Shown one piece after another: positions 46,397-55,790 of a stretch of 64,000 nt of DNA. The translations under genes and the position numbers were made by a program. A model generated the notes under the pieces. That model had not been told where the DNA came from. It did no database searches and was given only the letters and a program-made list of their open reading frames with translations. This DNA comes from Ketobacter sp. MCCC 1A13808 (lineage in GTDB: Bacteria > Pseudomonadota > Gammaproteobacteria > Pseudomonadales > Ketobacteraceae): assembly GCF_009746715.1 (NCBI RefSeq), contig NZ_VRKW01000002.1, positions 186,001 to 250,000 of the forward strand, written 5' to 3'. Position 1 is the stretch's first letter. Every line of letters starts with the position of its first letter.

Positions 46397-47167
46397 TCAT
46401 CGGTCGGCCGGGCCCAGTTCGCGCTGCGGATGTTCTAAAGTCTGGGGGGATTCAAACGCGCCGATTCCAAAACCTTGCTGAAACACATTCGATACCACGT
46501 CATCGTTGCTCAGCAATATATCGGCTATCCTGCGCTGGATTTTCACGTCGAGCTGGGGAGCCACCATTGCAGTTGCTACGCCCTTTCCCTTGAATTTATA
46601 AACCGGAACCCAGTTTTTGCTGAAGTTATTCGCCGTAGCCATAACGCCGGAAGGCAGTATCGCACCGTCGACATGATCTATTCTGAAATTTTTAATGAGC
46701 TCGTAGAAGCTTGAATATTCCACCACTGATACTTTTTTCCCAATCGAATTAAGTTCCCCTAGCGCAATCTTAGTTGCCTCAAATTTGCCCACAACGCCGA
46801 GCTTCCGTACCCCTTCCAGAGTCGCAACGGAAGGTTTCTTCAACGCGTACAGAAAAACATCCTGGTAGGTCACTGCCAGATAGTGATAACCGCATTTCTT
46901 TTCTACTTTTTTGCTCAAAGGCAGGCTGGAAAAAATCAACGCGGGCTGTCCTGCGGAGCACCTTGCAAGGAGGGCGGTCGCATCCGAGGAAATATTGACC
47001 GTAAAAGCGGAGTCTAGCTTTTGGTTTAAATGCTCAATAAACGGTAAGACTTTGTTGCGGGTAATGCTCGCCGGATACAAAGAATATACCCAAACCTCAT
47101 AAGGAATAGTCTCTGACCCAAAACTGACCCCGCCATAGAGCAACAATGCGCCTAATATTATTTTCAT
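46397..47167 (-). CDS. PhnD-like periplasmic substrate-binding protein
   Basis: 256 residues with a signal peptide (about 1-17). Pattern of the phosphate/phosphite/phosphonate-binding group: YEVWVYSLYPASITRNKVLPFIEHL at the start, a central YLAVTYQDVFLYALKK and GVVGKFEATKIALGEL, then VDGAILPSGVMA. No transporter genes are beside it. Instead it follows a membrane diguanylate cyclase with a 72-base gap, so it may be a sensor module that presents a ligand to that enzyme rather than part of an importer. Confidence 0.75.
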   Translation of the reverse strand: MKIILGALLLYGGVSFGSETIPYEVWVYSLYPASITRNKVLPFIEHLNQKLDSAFTVNISSDATALLARCSAGQPALIFSSLPLSKKVEKKCGYHYLAVTYQDVFLYALKKPSVATLEGVRKLGVVGKFEATKIALGELNSIGKKVSVVEYSSFYELIKNFRIDHVDGAILPSGVMATANNFSKNWVPVYKFKGKGVATAMVAPQLDVKIQRRIADILLSNDDVVSNVFQQGFGIGAFESPQTLEHPQRELGPADR

Positions 47168-47239
47168 ATATTCCCTTAACCTGAAACAATATTCGATCCC
47201 TGCTTACTACACCTGTTTTAATTGTGCTGACTATTCCCC

Positions 47240-49033
47240 CTATGCACTGCAATGCTCAATAATCTGATCCCGCCCCCGGTTTTTAGCCTGGTACAGTGCA
47301 TCATCCGCTTTACTGATCAAAGCTTCAATCGTCTTTTCATTTTTCAGATAAGCAACACCAACGCTGGCGGTTATCCGTAACTCACCAGACGGAGTCATAA
47401 TAGCAATACCGGCGATTTCTTTTCGCAAGCGCTCAGCCGTTTGCAAAGTTCCCCGCTTATCTTCATTTAACACCAATGCAAACTCTTCACCGCCCAATCG
47501 GCCCCATACATCACAATCACGCAAATTATCCTTTATGGTCCTGCTGAAAATTCGCAATGCTTCGTCACCCATGGTATGTCCGAAGGTATCATTGATGGAT
47601 TTAAATAAATCAAGATCAAACATCAACAGGCTCAAGGGTTGATTCTTGCGTTGCGCCAGCTTCAGTGACTTTCCGGACTCCACAAAAAAGCTGCGCCGGT
47701 TATAAATCCCCGTGAGTGGATCAGTACGCGCCTCCAGCTCAGCTTCCAGCTTGGCTTTTTCCAATTCCTGAGTTCGCTCCTTCACTTGCTGTTCCAGTTC
47801 GGCTTTGGAATGTTCAAGCTGTTCGGTATAGCGAGCCTCTGCTTCGTCCTTTTGCAACCGCAGCCGTCGTACTTTAATTCCCATGGCAGCCATAATGCCC
47901 AGCATTTCTACAAAGGAGGCTACCGCCGGCCAGTAGTAATTAATCACATTGTGTTCCACCAGACCCAGGTCGCGTAATGCCTGCACCACCAAACCAAATA
48001 CAAGCAAGGTCCAAGCCGCAGCAAATACCGCCGCATCGGTGGAGCCTTGCCGCCAGCGTACTATCCCGGCAACGGACATCACGGGATACAACAATAAAAT
48101 AATAGTAACGGAAAGTACCGCCAATCCGGTCAGGCTGAATAGCGCACTGACCAGCATTACCGCAGCCACTAACAGCATTAATATAAACACTTTATCAATC
48201 CTGGGGGTGTGTTTCCGGGTTTGCAGGAAAGTCCGCGCGAACACAACGCCGAAAAAAACCGTCAGCGCACCACCAATCGACATGTAACGCTGATGAAAAT
48301 GTTCCGTGACTATAAATTGGTGTGTGTAACCCAGAATAGTGCACCAGCCAATAATTTTAGTCAGCGCGTAGACCGAATAGGCAAGAAAAATTTTATCTCG
48401 TGTTGCGATCGCCCCCACCAAGGCGATGATCGACATCAGAAAAATGCCACCAAACATGAACATGATAATGCTGGCTTCCGAAGTCTGCGTCTTGCGTAAT
48501 TTTTCAGGGTCCCAAATTCTCATCGCCGGAAACACAAAGCCCGCTTGGTGGGAACTGAACTTAACCAGCATATCTTTGCTTTGCAGCGCCGGAATCGTTA
48601 CCACGACCACAAACCGGTTATGAGAAATTTCACGCGATGCAAACGCATCGGCCATTGCCATGGCCGCGATGTGACGATATCGGACTGGACTCTCACTATC
48701 ACGTTCATAGGCATCCAGGCTTATTAACTGGTGATCCACGTATTCGATATTGAGCGTCAGGGTTTTATCCGTCACATTACGCAATACGAAATGGCTCCAG
48801 AATGCGCCGGGTTGCAGTCCGGTTGATCCCGCGCTATTCAGTGGTTTGAATTCACCCTTCAGATAAATCGGTCCAACTTGTTCTATAGTAAGTTCGCCGG
48901 TACGGTCGTGCCAAACTTCAGCCTGACCTGTTGTTTTACTTCCGTCTTCCCCTCCCACTACATCAATCACGCCGAAAGCAAACGTCAACTGGGGGAAAAG
49001 AAAAATCACTGCTACTCTGATTATTAGAATCAT
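47240..49033 (-). CDS. 7TMR-DISM diguanylate cyclase
   Basis: 597 residues from the ATG at 49033. Signal peptide, then a periplasmic carbohydrate-binding-like sensor (about 25-180), seven membrane helices (about 190-385), a coiled coil (about 395-430) and a GGDEF domain. The active site is GGEEF at about 514-518; five residues upstream, RDCD is an intact product-inhibition site (RxxD). DPLTGIYNRRSFF opens the domain. It makes cyclic di-GMP from two GTP, controlling attachment and motility. No EAL domain. Co-oriented with the PhnD-like gene downstream. Confidence 0.92.
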   Translation of the reverse strand: MILIIRVAVIFLFPQLTFAFGVIDVVGGEDGSKTTGQAEVWHDRTGELTIEQVGPIYLKGEFKPLNSAGSTGLQPGAFWSHFVLRNVTDKTLTLNIEYVDHQLISLDAYERDSESPVRYRHIAAMAMADAFASREISHNRFVVVVTIPALQSKDMLVKFSSHQAGFVFPAMRIWDPEKLRKTQTSEASIIMFMFGGIFLMSIIALVGAIATRDKIFLAYSVYALTKIIGWCTILGYTHQFIVTEHFHQRYMSIGGALTVFFGVVFARTFLQTRKHTPRIDKVFILMLLVAAVMLVSALFSLTGLAVLSVTIILLLYPVMSVAGIVRWRQGSTDAAVFAAAWTLLVFGLVVQALRDLGLVEHNVINYYWPAVASFVEMLGIMAAMGIKVRRLRLQKDEAEARYTEQLEHSKAELEQQVKERTQELEKAKLEAELEARTDPLTGIYNRRSFFVESGKSLKLAQRKNQPLSLLMFDLDLFKSINDTFGHTMGDEALRIFSRTIKDNLRDCDVWGRLGGEEFALVLNEDKRGTLQTAERLRKEIAGIAIMTPSGELRITASVGVAYLKNEKTIEALISKADDALYQAKNRGRDQIIEHCSA

Positions 49034-49359
49034 GAAACGGCCCCAAAGGGAAAGGACAAGGCCAACAAAAAGGACTACAGGTTCTGCTGTCGTGTTCGGA
49101 TAACTATAGATCAAAAAGCCAAATAGAACAGTTTGAATTCAGGTGCTGCCCTAACGCAGATCACGCCGATGCGATTTCCGGTTATGCGTATACCGAGTGC
49201 ATCAACTCTGACTTAAACGGCTATTTTACGGTGCCTTGAATCACATCCGGGACGGCCTTGTCGACGAAAGCACCGGTTTATTATCAGGACGGTCCCCTAC
49301 GATCGGCGCGAACCGAACCAGCCTAATAAATCAAACCTCTGGTGGAGCCGGGTCCGGCC
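49034..49359. other. Divergent intergenic region, no feature resolved
   Basis: 326 bases between the cyclase and the di-haem cytochrome. Promoters for both must lie here, but I cannot point to clear boxes and see no gene. Confidence 0.4.
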
Positions 49360-51438
49360 ATGAATGTGATTGGTTATTTACGTCGTTTTACTATCAGCCT
49401 GTGGCATTGGCTCCGCGGGCTTACGCTGGCTTTGATCAACCTATGGAAGAACCTTGGCCCGCTTTGGCTTCGGATTCTGTCTGTGTTGGTGTTAATTGTG
49501 ATCGCTGCCTGGCATCAACTGCAGCTATTTATGACGCCAAACCTGACCCGCGAGAACGTGTATAAGGTGCAGTACCTGAATGAGGGCTGGACCGATCTTG
49601 AACGTCAGAGTTTTTACTATACGCCCCAGGGCACCGAGTTACTGGGCATCGAATACCAATGGTTTCTGAACTTGGAATTACCGCTCTCTCGCGAACTGCT
49701 GGCAACAGCGGAAAATCTACGCGGCTGGGGCTTCATCGTTTCCCCCGGTCAAAGACCGGACGACCTCAACCCCGGCAATCTGGCCGTCGGGTTGGGCCGT
49801 CACATAGATCCTACGACGGGAAAGGAGCGCCTGGATATCGGCTGCGCTACCTGCCATACCGGCGAGCTACATTACAAAGGCACGGCCCTGAGGGTGGACG
49901 GAGGCCAAGCGGTACAGAGCTTGTCTAATGCCAAACGCGGTGAGTTTATTACCACCATGGCAGCATCCGTATTCGAAACCCTGATCAACCCGTTCAAATG
50001 GAACCGCTTTGCGACTCGGATTGCAGGCAAGGATCAGCAGCAAAGAGCCAGACTCAACCAGCGCATGTGGACCTTTGCGGGTCACATCAAAGACTTTGCC
50101 GAAGGTGCCGGCGCCCCGAAATATTACCCCGTGGAGGAAGGCCGGGGCCGTGTCGATGCCGTCGGCCGAATCGCCAATGTCGCGTTCGGATTTGATCTGG
50201 ACGAACCGGCCAATTATCGCATCGCAGACGCCCCGGCAAGCTTCCCGTTTCTTTGGGATATCTGGCGTTTCGATTGGGTGCAATATACCGGCTTTACCAA
50301 TCAGGCTATGGCCCGCAATGTGGGTGAGACACTGGGGGTACTGGCACCGATCAAGCTGGTCAGCGCAGCAGGTGAACCGATTAAAGGCAAGGAGTTCGGT
50401 AAAACCGTTGTCGATGTGCAGGGGCTGCATTGTGCTGAAGCGTTACTGCGTTCGCTACGGCCTCCCAAGTGGCCGCAGGAGGTGCTTGGGCACATCGACC
50501 TTCATCGCGCCCAGAAGGGAAAAACGCTGTTCGCCGAACGTTGCCAATATTGTCATGGCCCGCATATCTCTGCGCCTTATGAGTGGGCAGTAGCAGATCA
50601 GGACAATCCATCAATCCCCGGCCAGATCAGTAGCAACTGGCAGTGGGATATGGCAGGCCAGATCACCGAGCAGAATGGCAAGCCCGTGCGCAAAGATTGG
50701 CGACAACGCATCTGGTCTATTCCCTTGCTTGCCACCGACATCATCGGCACCGACCCCAAGCTGGCGGATAACTATATGGATAACCGCTACGATGCCGGTA
50801 AGCTGGTGCCCGGCTCCGAGCCGGTCAATGCCGGTGATGGCTTGCAACTGTTACTGAATTCTCTGGTTCCCAAGCTGTATCAACGCTGGCAAATTGAGGG
50901 TGACCAGATCGCCGCCTACGACGGGCTGAACGTTCCCTTCCGCATTCAAAATCAGCGCGCCTACAAAGCCCGTCCATTGCACGGCGTCTGGGCAACCCCC
51001 CCGTTCCTGCATAACGGTTCGGTTCCAACGATATACGATTTGTTATCCCCTCAGGCAGCACGACCCACCACTTTTTATGTTGGCAACCGGGAATACGATC
51101 CGCAAAAACTCGGTTATGTCACCGCCAAAACCGACGGCAGCTTTCTTCATGACACTGGTATTCCCGGCAACCGAAATAGCGGCCATCAGTTTACGGATGA
51201 AGCGGTGCCCGGACGCATCGGACACTTACTCAGCGAAGAGCAGCGTTACGCGTTGATGGAATACCTGAAAGTGATGGGCAACCCGGATTTTGATCAGGCT
51301 ATGGGTGGCGACCCTGCCAACTGGGCCAATTACAGCGCAGCTCCGGCGCCAGAGTGGAACCAGGGTAGCTGTAATAACGTGCATTTACGCCACGGCGTGA
51401 CCGATTTATCCGCTCAGACAACGGAGTCGACCCATTGA
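49360..51438 (+). CDS. Membrane-anchored di-haem c-type cytochrome (peroxidase/RoxA-like)
   Basis: 692 residues from the ATG at 49360. One N-terminal helix about 35-52 anchors it; the rest is periplasmic. Two haem-binding CxxCH sites: CATCH near residue 159 and CQYCH near 393. GVWATPPFLHNGSVPTIYDLL is a block shared by di-haem peroxidases and RoxA/MauG relatives. At about 690 residues it is larger than CcpA (about 330) and close to rubber oxygenase size. It overlaps the catalase-like gene by 4 bases, so the two work together, probably in peroxide or oxidative substrate handling. Confidence 0.85.
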   Translation: MNVIGYLRRFTISLWHWLRGLTLALINLWKNLGPLWLRILSVLVLIVIAAWHQLQLFMTPNLTRENVYKVQYLNEGWTDLERQSFYYTPQGTELLGIEYQWFLNLELPLSRELLATAENLRGWGFIVSPGQRPDDLNPGNLAVGLGRHIDPTTGKERLDIGCATCHTGELHYKGTALRVDGGQAVQSLSNAKRGEFITTMAASVFETLINPFKWNRFATRIAGKDQQQRARLNQRMWTFAGHIKDFAEGAGAPKYYPVEEGRGRVDAVGRIANVAFGFDLDEPANYRIADAPASFPFLWDIWRFDWVQYTGFTNQAMARNVGETLGVLAPIKLVSAAGEPIKGKEFGKTVVDVQGLHCAEALLRSLRPPKWPQEVLGHIDLHRAQKGKTLFAERCQYCHGPHISAPYEWAVADQDNPSIPGQISSNWQWDMAGQITEQNGKPVRKDWRQRIWSIPLLATDIIGTDPKLADNYMDNRYDAGKLVPGSEPVNAGDGLQLLLNSLVPKLYQRWQIEGDQIAAYDGLNVPFRIQNQRAYKARPLHGVWATPPFLHNGSVPTIYDLLSPQAARPTTFYVGNREYDPQKLGYVTAKTDGSFLHDTGIPGNRNSGHQFTDEAVPGRIGHLLSEEQRYALMEYLKVMGNPDFDQAMGGDPANWANYSAAPAPEWNQGSCNNVHLRHGVTDLSAQTTESTH

Positions 51439-52673
51439 ATCTGAACTATTTTGGCGTGATCCCGATGACAGCCGCGCTGTTGCTGACCGTGAATACGCAC
51501 GCCGCACAAACACTGGATACGCTGGGTATGGACCTGAGTAATCAGGAGATGATTGCGATCAGCAAATCCATGGAATATGGCCGCCGTATTTCCTCCTGGG
51601 CGGAAAAGCAAAACGGACTGCCTTACCGCCGCGATGCCCATGCCAAAGCAACCGGCTGTGTCCGGGCGACTTTTTCTGTCCGCGGTGACATCCCCCCGCA
51701 TTTCCGTAGTAGCGTTTTTTCCGAACCGGGGCGGGAATATCAATCCTGGATCCGGTTCTCCAATGGCGACATGCTGGTGAACGCCGATGCCAAACCGGAC
51801 GCCCGTGGCATGGCGATCAAACTGATGAAGGTGGAGGGAGAAAAAATTGCGCCGGAGCTAAAAGGCGCCAATACACACGACTTTATCATGACCAACACAG
51901 CAGCGTTTTTTAATCGTAATATTTTTGATTACGTAGACGACATGAAATACCTGGCAGAACAAAAACGGCTGGCGTGGTTTGTCAGTCTATGGCCGCCCCG
52001 CCTGCACCCCCGCAGACTGTATATCGCGGCAAAAACCGTATCGTCAAAAATCGATTCTCCGCTGCAGCCCCAGTACTATTCCATGGTGCCCTACCAGCTG
52101 GGTGATACTGCAGTAAAATTCTCCGTCCGCCCCTGCTCCGGTATGAGGTTCCATACCACTGCAAATAAAAAAGATCGCGATTTTCTGACACAATCGATGG
52201 CCGAACAGTTAACTCATCAGTCGGCGTGTTTCGATTTTATGCTGCAAGAAAGAATAGCGGGCCGGAATATGCCCCTGGACGATGCCACCGTGGTGTGGCC
52301 CGAGCAAGCTTCTCCCTTTATACCGGTAGCACGTATACATATTCCGCCACAAACCTTTACCAGCGGTGATCAGCGCAACTTCTGTGAGAATTTATCCATG
52401 AATCCCTGGCACGGAGTGGGCGAATGGCTCCCGCTGGGCAGTCTGAGCAAAGCCCGGCGCGTGGTTTACCATGCCGTGTCACAATTCCGCCATCAGCAAA
52501 ATGGGGCAACGTCATATCAACCCACAGGGTGGTGCCTGGACCAGGAACAGGACTGTGATGTTGCGGAGTATATTCATTTCACTAAACCGCCCTGGCCACT
52601 GGATCGCTGTTTTGATTCCCAATATCAGCCGATTAACGGGAAAGCGGTTGAATCCGTGTGCGGCACGCAGTAA
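51435..52673 (+). CDS. Periplasmic catalase-family protein (SrpA-like)
   Basis: 412 residues with a TTG start overlapping the cytochrome stop, which keeps a full signal peptide (ends NTHA); an ATG at 51465 is the alternative. Catalase-core features: RRDAHAKATGCVRATFSV with the distal histidine, SWIRFSNGDMLVNADAKPDARGMAIKL and DFIMTNTAAFF. Shorter than true catalases (about 480 or more) and lacking their C-terminal domain, like catalase-related peroxidases. The cytochrome probably supplies electrons. ATVVWPEQASPFIPVARIHIP near the end is typical of this subfamily. Confidence 0.85.
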   Translation: MNLNYFGVIPMTAALLLTVNTHAAQTLDTLGMDLSNQEMIAISKSMEYGRRISSWAEKQNGLPYRRDAHAKATGCVRATFSVRGDIPPHFRSSVFSEPGREYQSWIRFSNGDMLVNADAKPDARGMAIKLMKVEGEKIAPELKGANTHDFIMTNTAAFFNRNIFDYVDDMKYLAEQKRLAWFVSLWPPRLHPRRLYIAAKTVSSKIDSPLQPQYYSMVPYQLGDTAVKFSVRPCSGMRFHTTANKKDRDFLTQSMAEQLTHQSACFDFMLQERIAGRNMPLDDATVVWPEQASPFIPVARIHIPPQTFTSGDQRNFCENLSMNPWHGVGEWLPLGSLSKARRVVYHAVSQFRHQQNGATSYQPTGWCLDQEQDCDVAEYIHFTKPPWPLDRCFDSQYQPINGKAVESVCGTQ

Positions 52674-52699
52674 AAATCGAACTGTCGGTATCAGCGGGA

Positions 52700-53740
52700 C
52701 TAATGGCCTTTATTTTCCCGGCTCACGCTCTGGGTTCGCTTGTAAAATTTACCCAGCGCTTTTTCCGCTTTATGCTTTTCTGCTAACGTGGCTTCGTTTC
52801 TAATCTGCTCGCGTTTCAGCTTTAAATAATTGTCATAACGCCGCTCATCCAGGATACCGGATTCCATTGCCGCCCGGACCGCACAATCCGGTTCTTGGTC
52901 ATGGCAACAATCGGCAAAGCGGCACTGCAGGGCCAGGTCACTGATATCCGCGAAGGTGTTTTCTATCGCGTCGCTGCCCACGGCCAGTTGCAGTTCGCGC
53001 ATGCCGGGCGTATCAATGATCATGGCACCACTCTTAAGCGGCAACAAGGCGCGACTTGTGGTGGTATGACGCCCCTTGCCATCCTCTTCACGAATCTCAG
53101 ACGTCAGCTGAATAGACTCACCCAGCAGGGAGTTGGTCAGGGTGGACTTCCCCGCTCCGGAAGATCCCAGTAATACGATGGTCTGACCTGCCTCACACCA
53201 GGGAAGCAGGACTTCTGCACTGGTCGCTTCCCGCCCATTGACCATTTCAATACACAATTGGTTATCCAGGCGTTGCACCTGTTCCCGCAATTCGTCTGCG
53301 TGGTCGATCAGATCCATTTTAGTCAGCACCACCACCGGTTCAGCGCCGGCATCGTGCACCAGGGCCAGATAACGTTCGATGCGATTGAGATTAAAATCCT
53401 CATTCAGCGCACAAACAACAAAGGCCGTGTCCACGTTGGCCGCGATAAGCTGTTCCGCCACTTTGGAGCCCGGCGACCGCCGCGCAAAGGCGCTTTTACG
53501 CTCCAATAGGCGATTGATTTGCATGGACTCGTTTAGCAATAACCAGTCCCCTACTGTCACTGTGCCCAATGAAGGCGGTGTATCCAGGGCATACTGACCG
53601 GACTCCCCATACACGATCAGGCGGGATTTATGTTGCGCGGCGATGCGAACGGGCATGGCAGAATCCCATTCAGCAAGATCGAGCTGTTGTTGAAAAAAAG
53701 GTTGCCAACCCAAATCCGCTAATGAAAAAGTCGTGTTCAT
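52700..53740 (-). CDS. rsgA: Ribosome small-subunit-dependent GTPase RsgA
   Basis: 346 residues. OB-fold N terminus (about 25-90), then a circularly permuted GTPase with motifs in the order G4 (VLTKMDL), G1 (LGSSGAGKSTL), G3 (DTPGM), and a zinc finger region with C/H residues (CRFADCCHDQEPDC). It helps late maturation of the 30S subunit. Single gene, no orn or psd beside it. Confidence 0.95.
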   Translation of the reverse strand: MNTTFSLADLGWQPFFQQQLDLAEWDSAMPVRIAAQHKSRLIVYGESGQYALDTPPSLGTVTVGDWLLLNESMQINRLLERKSAFARRSPGSKVAEQLIAANVDTAFVVCALNEDFNLNRIERYLALVHDAGAEPVVVLTKMDLIDHADELREQVQRLDNQLCIEMVNGREATSAEVLLPWCEAGQTIVLLGSSGAGKSTLTNSLLGESIQLTSEIREEDGKGRHTTTSRALLPLKSGAMIIDTPGMRELQLAVGSDAIENTFADISDLALQCRFADCCHDQEPDCAVRAAMESGILDERRYDNYLKLKREQIRNEATLAEKHKAEKALGKFYKRTQSVSRENKGH

Positions 53741-54064
53741 GTCTCAATTCTACCTGCAGGCAAGCACATCTGCTTTGTTCAACCAATTCAATACCCTATT
53801 TGCTAAACACAGGCATCCTACCGGTCAATAATGACACTATCACGGTAGTTTCGAGCGCGGCTGTTGCGACGCCTGTATCCGGCCCCGGCACTTCAAGCTT
53901 ACACGCAGGCTTGCAGGAATGCTAAAACATCGTAGGGTAGCCGATATACTATAGTATTCCTTCCAAGGTCTCGTTAAAGTGACCCGTGCCCGGTTATTTA
54001 CCAAGGTAGCAAACACCAATGCGAAGAACGTTCAGTATTACCTTTACCACAGTGATCTATCGGG
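53741..54064. other. Gene-free stretch with possible gene debris
   Basis: 324 bases. A perfect palindrome ATACTATAGTAT lies at 53946-53957. Just before the phospholipase remnant, one frame reads NVQYYLYHSDLSGTLKS, which faintly resembles the YYLYHNDHLGT ending of Rhs/YD-repeat proteins. It is too short to assign. Confidence 0.3.
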
Positions 54065-54348
54065 AACACTGAAATCGGTGTGATCATTGAAGCACCGTCT
54101 GTGGTCCATAAGCTGGCTTCGGATTTTGACAAGGACATGTTAAAAATCGCTTTTGAGTTTAAGCTGAAAGAAGGCAAGATTATCTGGCAACACCAAGGGG
54201 CAGACGGGTCAATTGAAGTCTTCCACCGGGAACCTTATAGCGCCTGGCGGGATCGATTCAGCCTGGGCTTGATGACATACTGCCTGCAGAGTCACAATTG
54301 CAATACCGCATCGAAACGCTCAATAGTCGCGCCCTTTTCTGGACTTAA
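54065..54348 (+). pseudogene. C-terminal remnant of a phospholipase D/cardiolipin-synthase-like protein
   Basis: The frame from 54065 reads NTEIGVIIEAPSVVHKLASDF then EGKIIWQHQGADGSIEVFHREPYSAWRDRFS, the C-terminal pattern of PLD-superfamily proteins (NTEIGVIIESP..., EPxTSxWRRF). A one-base shift near 54270 is needed to continue into DILPAESQL, the usual family end. A stop lies just upstream (54053-54055) and both HKD catalytic motifs are missing. It is therefore a dead fragment of a larger gene. Confidence 0.6.
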
Positions 54349-54441
54349 TACATCAAAATCTTTTATCAATGACAGTAGTAAATTCATTTCGATTCTCTCG
54401 CATTTGTTTTGCATAACAGCTTATAACGCATCTGCGCCGGT

Positions 54442-55170
54442 CTAACTTTTCCAGCCTTCCACTTTGACACACAAGCCTTTTGCAATAATTTTCTCACCGG
54501 GCGCCTGCACATCGATCTGGTCTTCTGCTGACACCAATAAATACTCGGCTGTGCTGATCAAGCCCCACTGCTCTTTGCTAAGCGAGGTTTCGAAATGCTT
54601 TTCCAACTCCACCGCGCCCAGACTTTTTATACTGCCATCGTCGCGGGACACCGCCCATAGTTGTAACCTTTGATCCGCTTCCAGCTTGGGTTTCTGCAAT
54701 AAATCCAGGGCCATAACTCTTCCTGACTTGGTCAGCGTTACCACCATGGTCGGCTGTTCATCGCTGTTTTTCATAACCGCGACATAGTTGATTGCCGCCG
54801 CGGGTGTCACGTCCGGCTGTGGATACCAAAGCAATACACCGGCGACCAGGGCAAAGGTCATCGCCATTGCTGTCAGGTATTTGTAAATATTCAGGCGGCG
54901 TTTTAAGATCGCGATCATCGGGTCGGCTGCGCCATTAATCGCATCAGATATGGATTGCCAGGTACCGCTTTTTGGTTCAACCGGGACCGTCGCCTGATGC
55001 AGTGGCTGCAGCTTTGCTTCCCATTGCCGTACCCGCTTGCTCAACACCGAGTTGTCCCGCATCAAACGTTCCATGCGCTTTCTGGCCGGTCCACGCAACG
55101 TTCCGGCAACGTAATTCGATGCCAGCAGTTCCTGCAATTGAGGGTTTTGATATCTTAATGGTCCAGACAT
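54442..55170 (-). CDS. Anti-sigma factor (RskA-like)
   Basis: 242 residues. The N-terminal cytoplasmic part (about 1-90) would hold the sigma factor; one helix about 96-113 crosses the membrane; the periplasmic RskA-type domain (about 120-242) shows QRLQLWAVSRDDGSIKSLGAV. The N-terminal HxxxCxxC zinc site is absent. It overlaps the sigma gene by 16 bases, the usual arrangement for a sigma/anti-sigma pair, and should release the sigma factor after regulated proteolysis. Confidence 0.85.
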   Translation of the reverse strand: MSGPLRYQNPQLQELLASNYVAGTLRGPARKRMERLMRDNSVLSKRVRQWEAKLQPLHQATVPVEPKSGTWQSISDAINGAADPMIAILKRRLNIYKYLTAMAMTFALVAGVLLWYPQPDVTPAAAINYVAVMKNSDEQPTMVVTLTKSGRVMALDLLQKPKLEADQRLQLWAVSRDDGSIKSLGAVELEKHFETSLSKEQWGLISTAEYLLVSAEDQIDVQAPGEKIIAKGLCVKVEGWKS

Positions 55171-55730
55171 TGAGCTAACCTCGCTAACCCGCGCTTGAGC
55201 CAGGATTTAACGGTATTAAGGGGCTGTTCTACGTGTATAGCAATATCTTCACGGCTATAGCCATAGTAGTAAGCCATCAGGATCGCATTCTTGTTCAGCA
55301 CATCCAGAGTTCCAAGGCAGTGACCTAACTGGCTATCGATTTCACGCTTAAGCAGCCCCGCAATGGGTGAGCGGGCATGAACTTCACCGAAAAGCTCTTG
55401 TACTTCCTCGAACTGATCCCGGCGTTTTTGCTCACGGGTTTCGGCTTTTAATTTATCCAAAGTTCGATAGCGAATCAGTGACGTCATCCAGGTCATGGGT
55501 TCACTTTCACCGCGACGATAATCACCGGCGTTATGCCAGATCTGCAAAAACGTTTCCTGTAGTACATCGTTGCTCAGATCTTCATCACGCAGAATTTTCA
55601 TGGCCACACCATTCAGCCTGGCGCCCACTTTGTCGTACAATTGCTTGAGTGCAGCCTGGTCTTTAAGCGCAATCCTCGCCAGCAACTGCTCTAGCTGGTC
55701 TGCTGGGGTTATATTCATTTCCGTTTCCAT
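55155..55730 (-). CDS. ECF sigma factor of the SigK-like group
   Basis: 191 residues. Region 2: DVLQETFLQIWHNAGDYRRGESEPMTWMTSLIRYRTLDK (about 62-100). Region 4: SREDIAIHVEQPLNTVKSWLKRG. It is followed by its anti-sigma gene. It is the third gene of a minus-strand operon that begins with two RTX-like repeat proteins. The operon promoter region has TGCAAC-N17-CGT, so the factor may activate its own operon. It closely resembles the orphan factor at 7074-7643. Confidence 0.93.
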   Translation of the reverse strand: METEMNITPADQLEQLLARIALKDQAALKQLYDKVGARLNGVAMKILRDEDLSNDVLQETFLQIWHNAGDYRRGESEPMTWMTSLIRYRTLDKLKAETREQKRRDQFEEVQELFGEVHARSPIAGLLKREIDSQLGHCLGTLDVLNKNAILMAYYYGYSREDIAIHVEQPLNTVKSWLKRGLARLAQCLDH

Positions 55731-55748
55731 AGTCGTCTCTATATGCTG

Positions 55749-55776
55749 CGGCAGAGGTACACTGCAACCTCTGCCG
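55749..55776 (-). terminator. Intergenic hairpin before the sigma gene
   Basis: A perfect 10-pair stem (arms 55749-55758 and 55767-55776, GGCAGAGGT with ACCTCTGCC) around an 8-base loop. No U run follows. It lies between the lipoprotein and sigma genes and may lower read-through or set a processing point, so that less sigma factor is made than repeat protein. Confidence 0.55.
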
Positions 55777-55790
55777 TGGGCAAGATGAGC

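Noticed and set aside
49867-50430. 187-residue minus-strand open frame
   Set aside because: Antisense to the di-haem cytochrome gene, including haem-region coding; no independent support.
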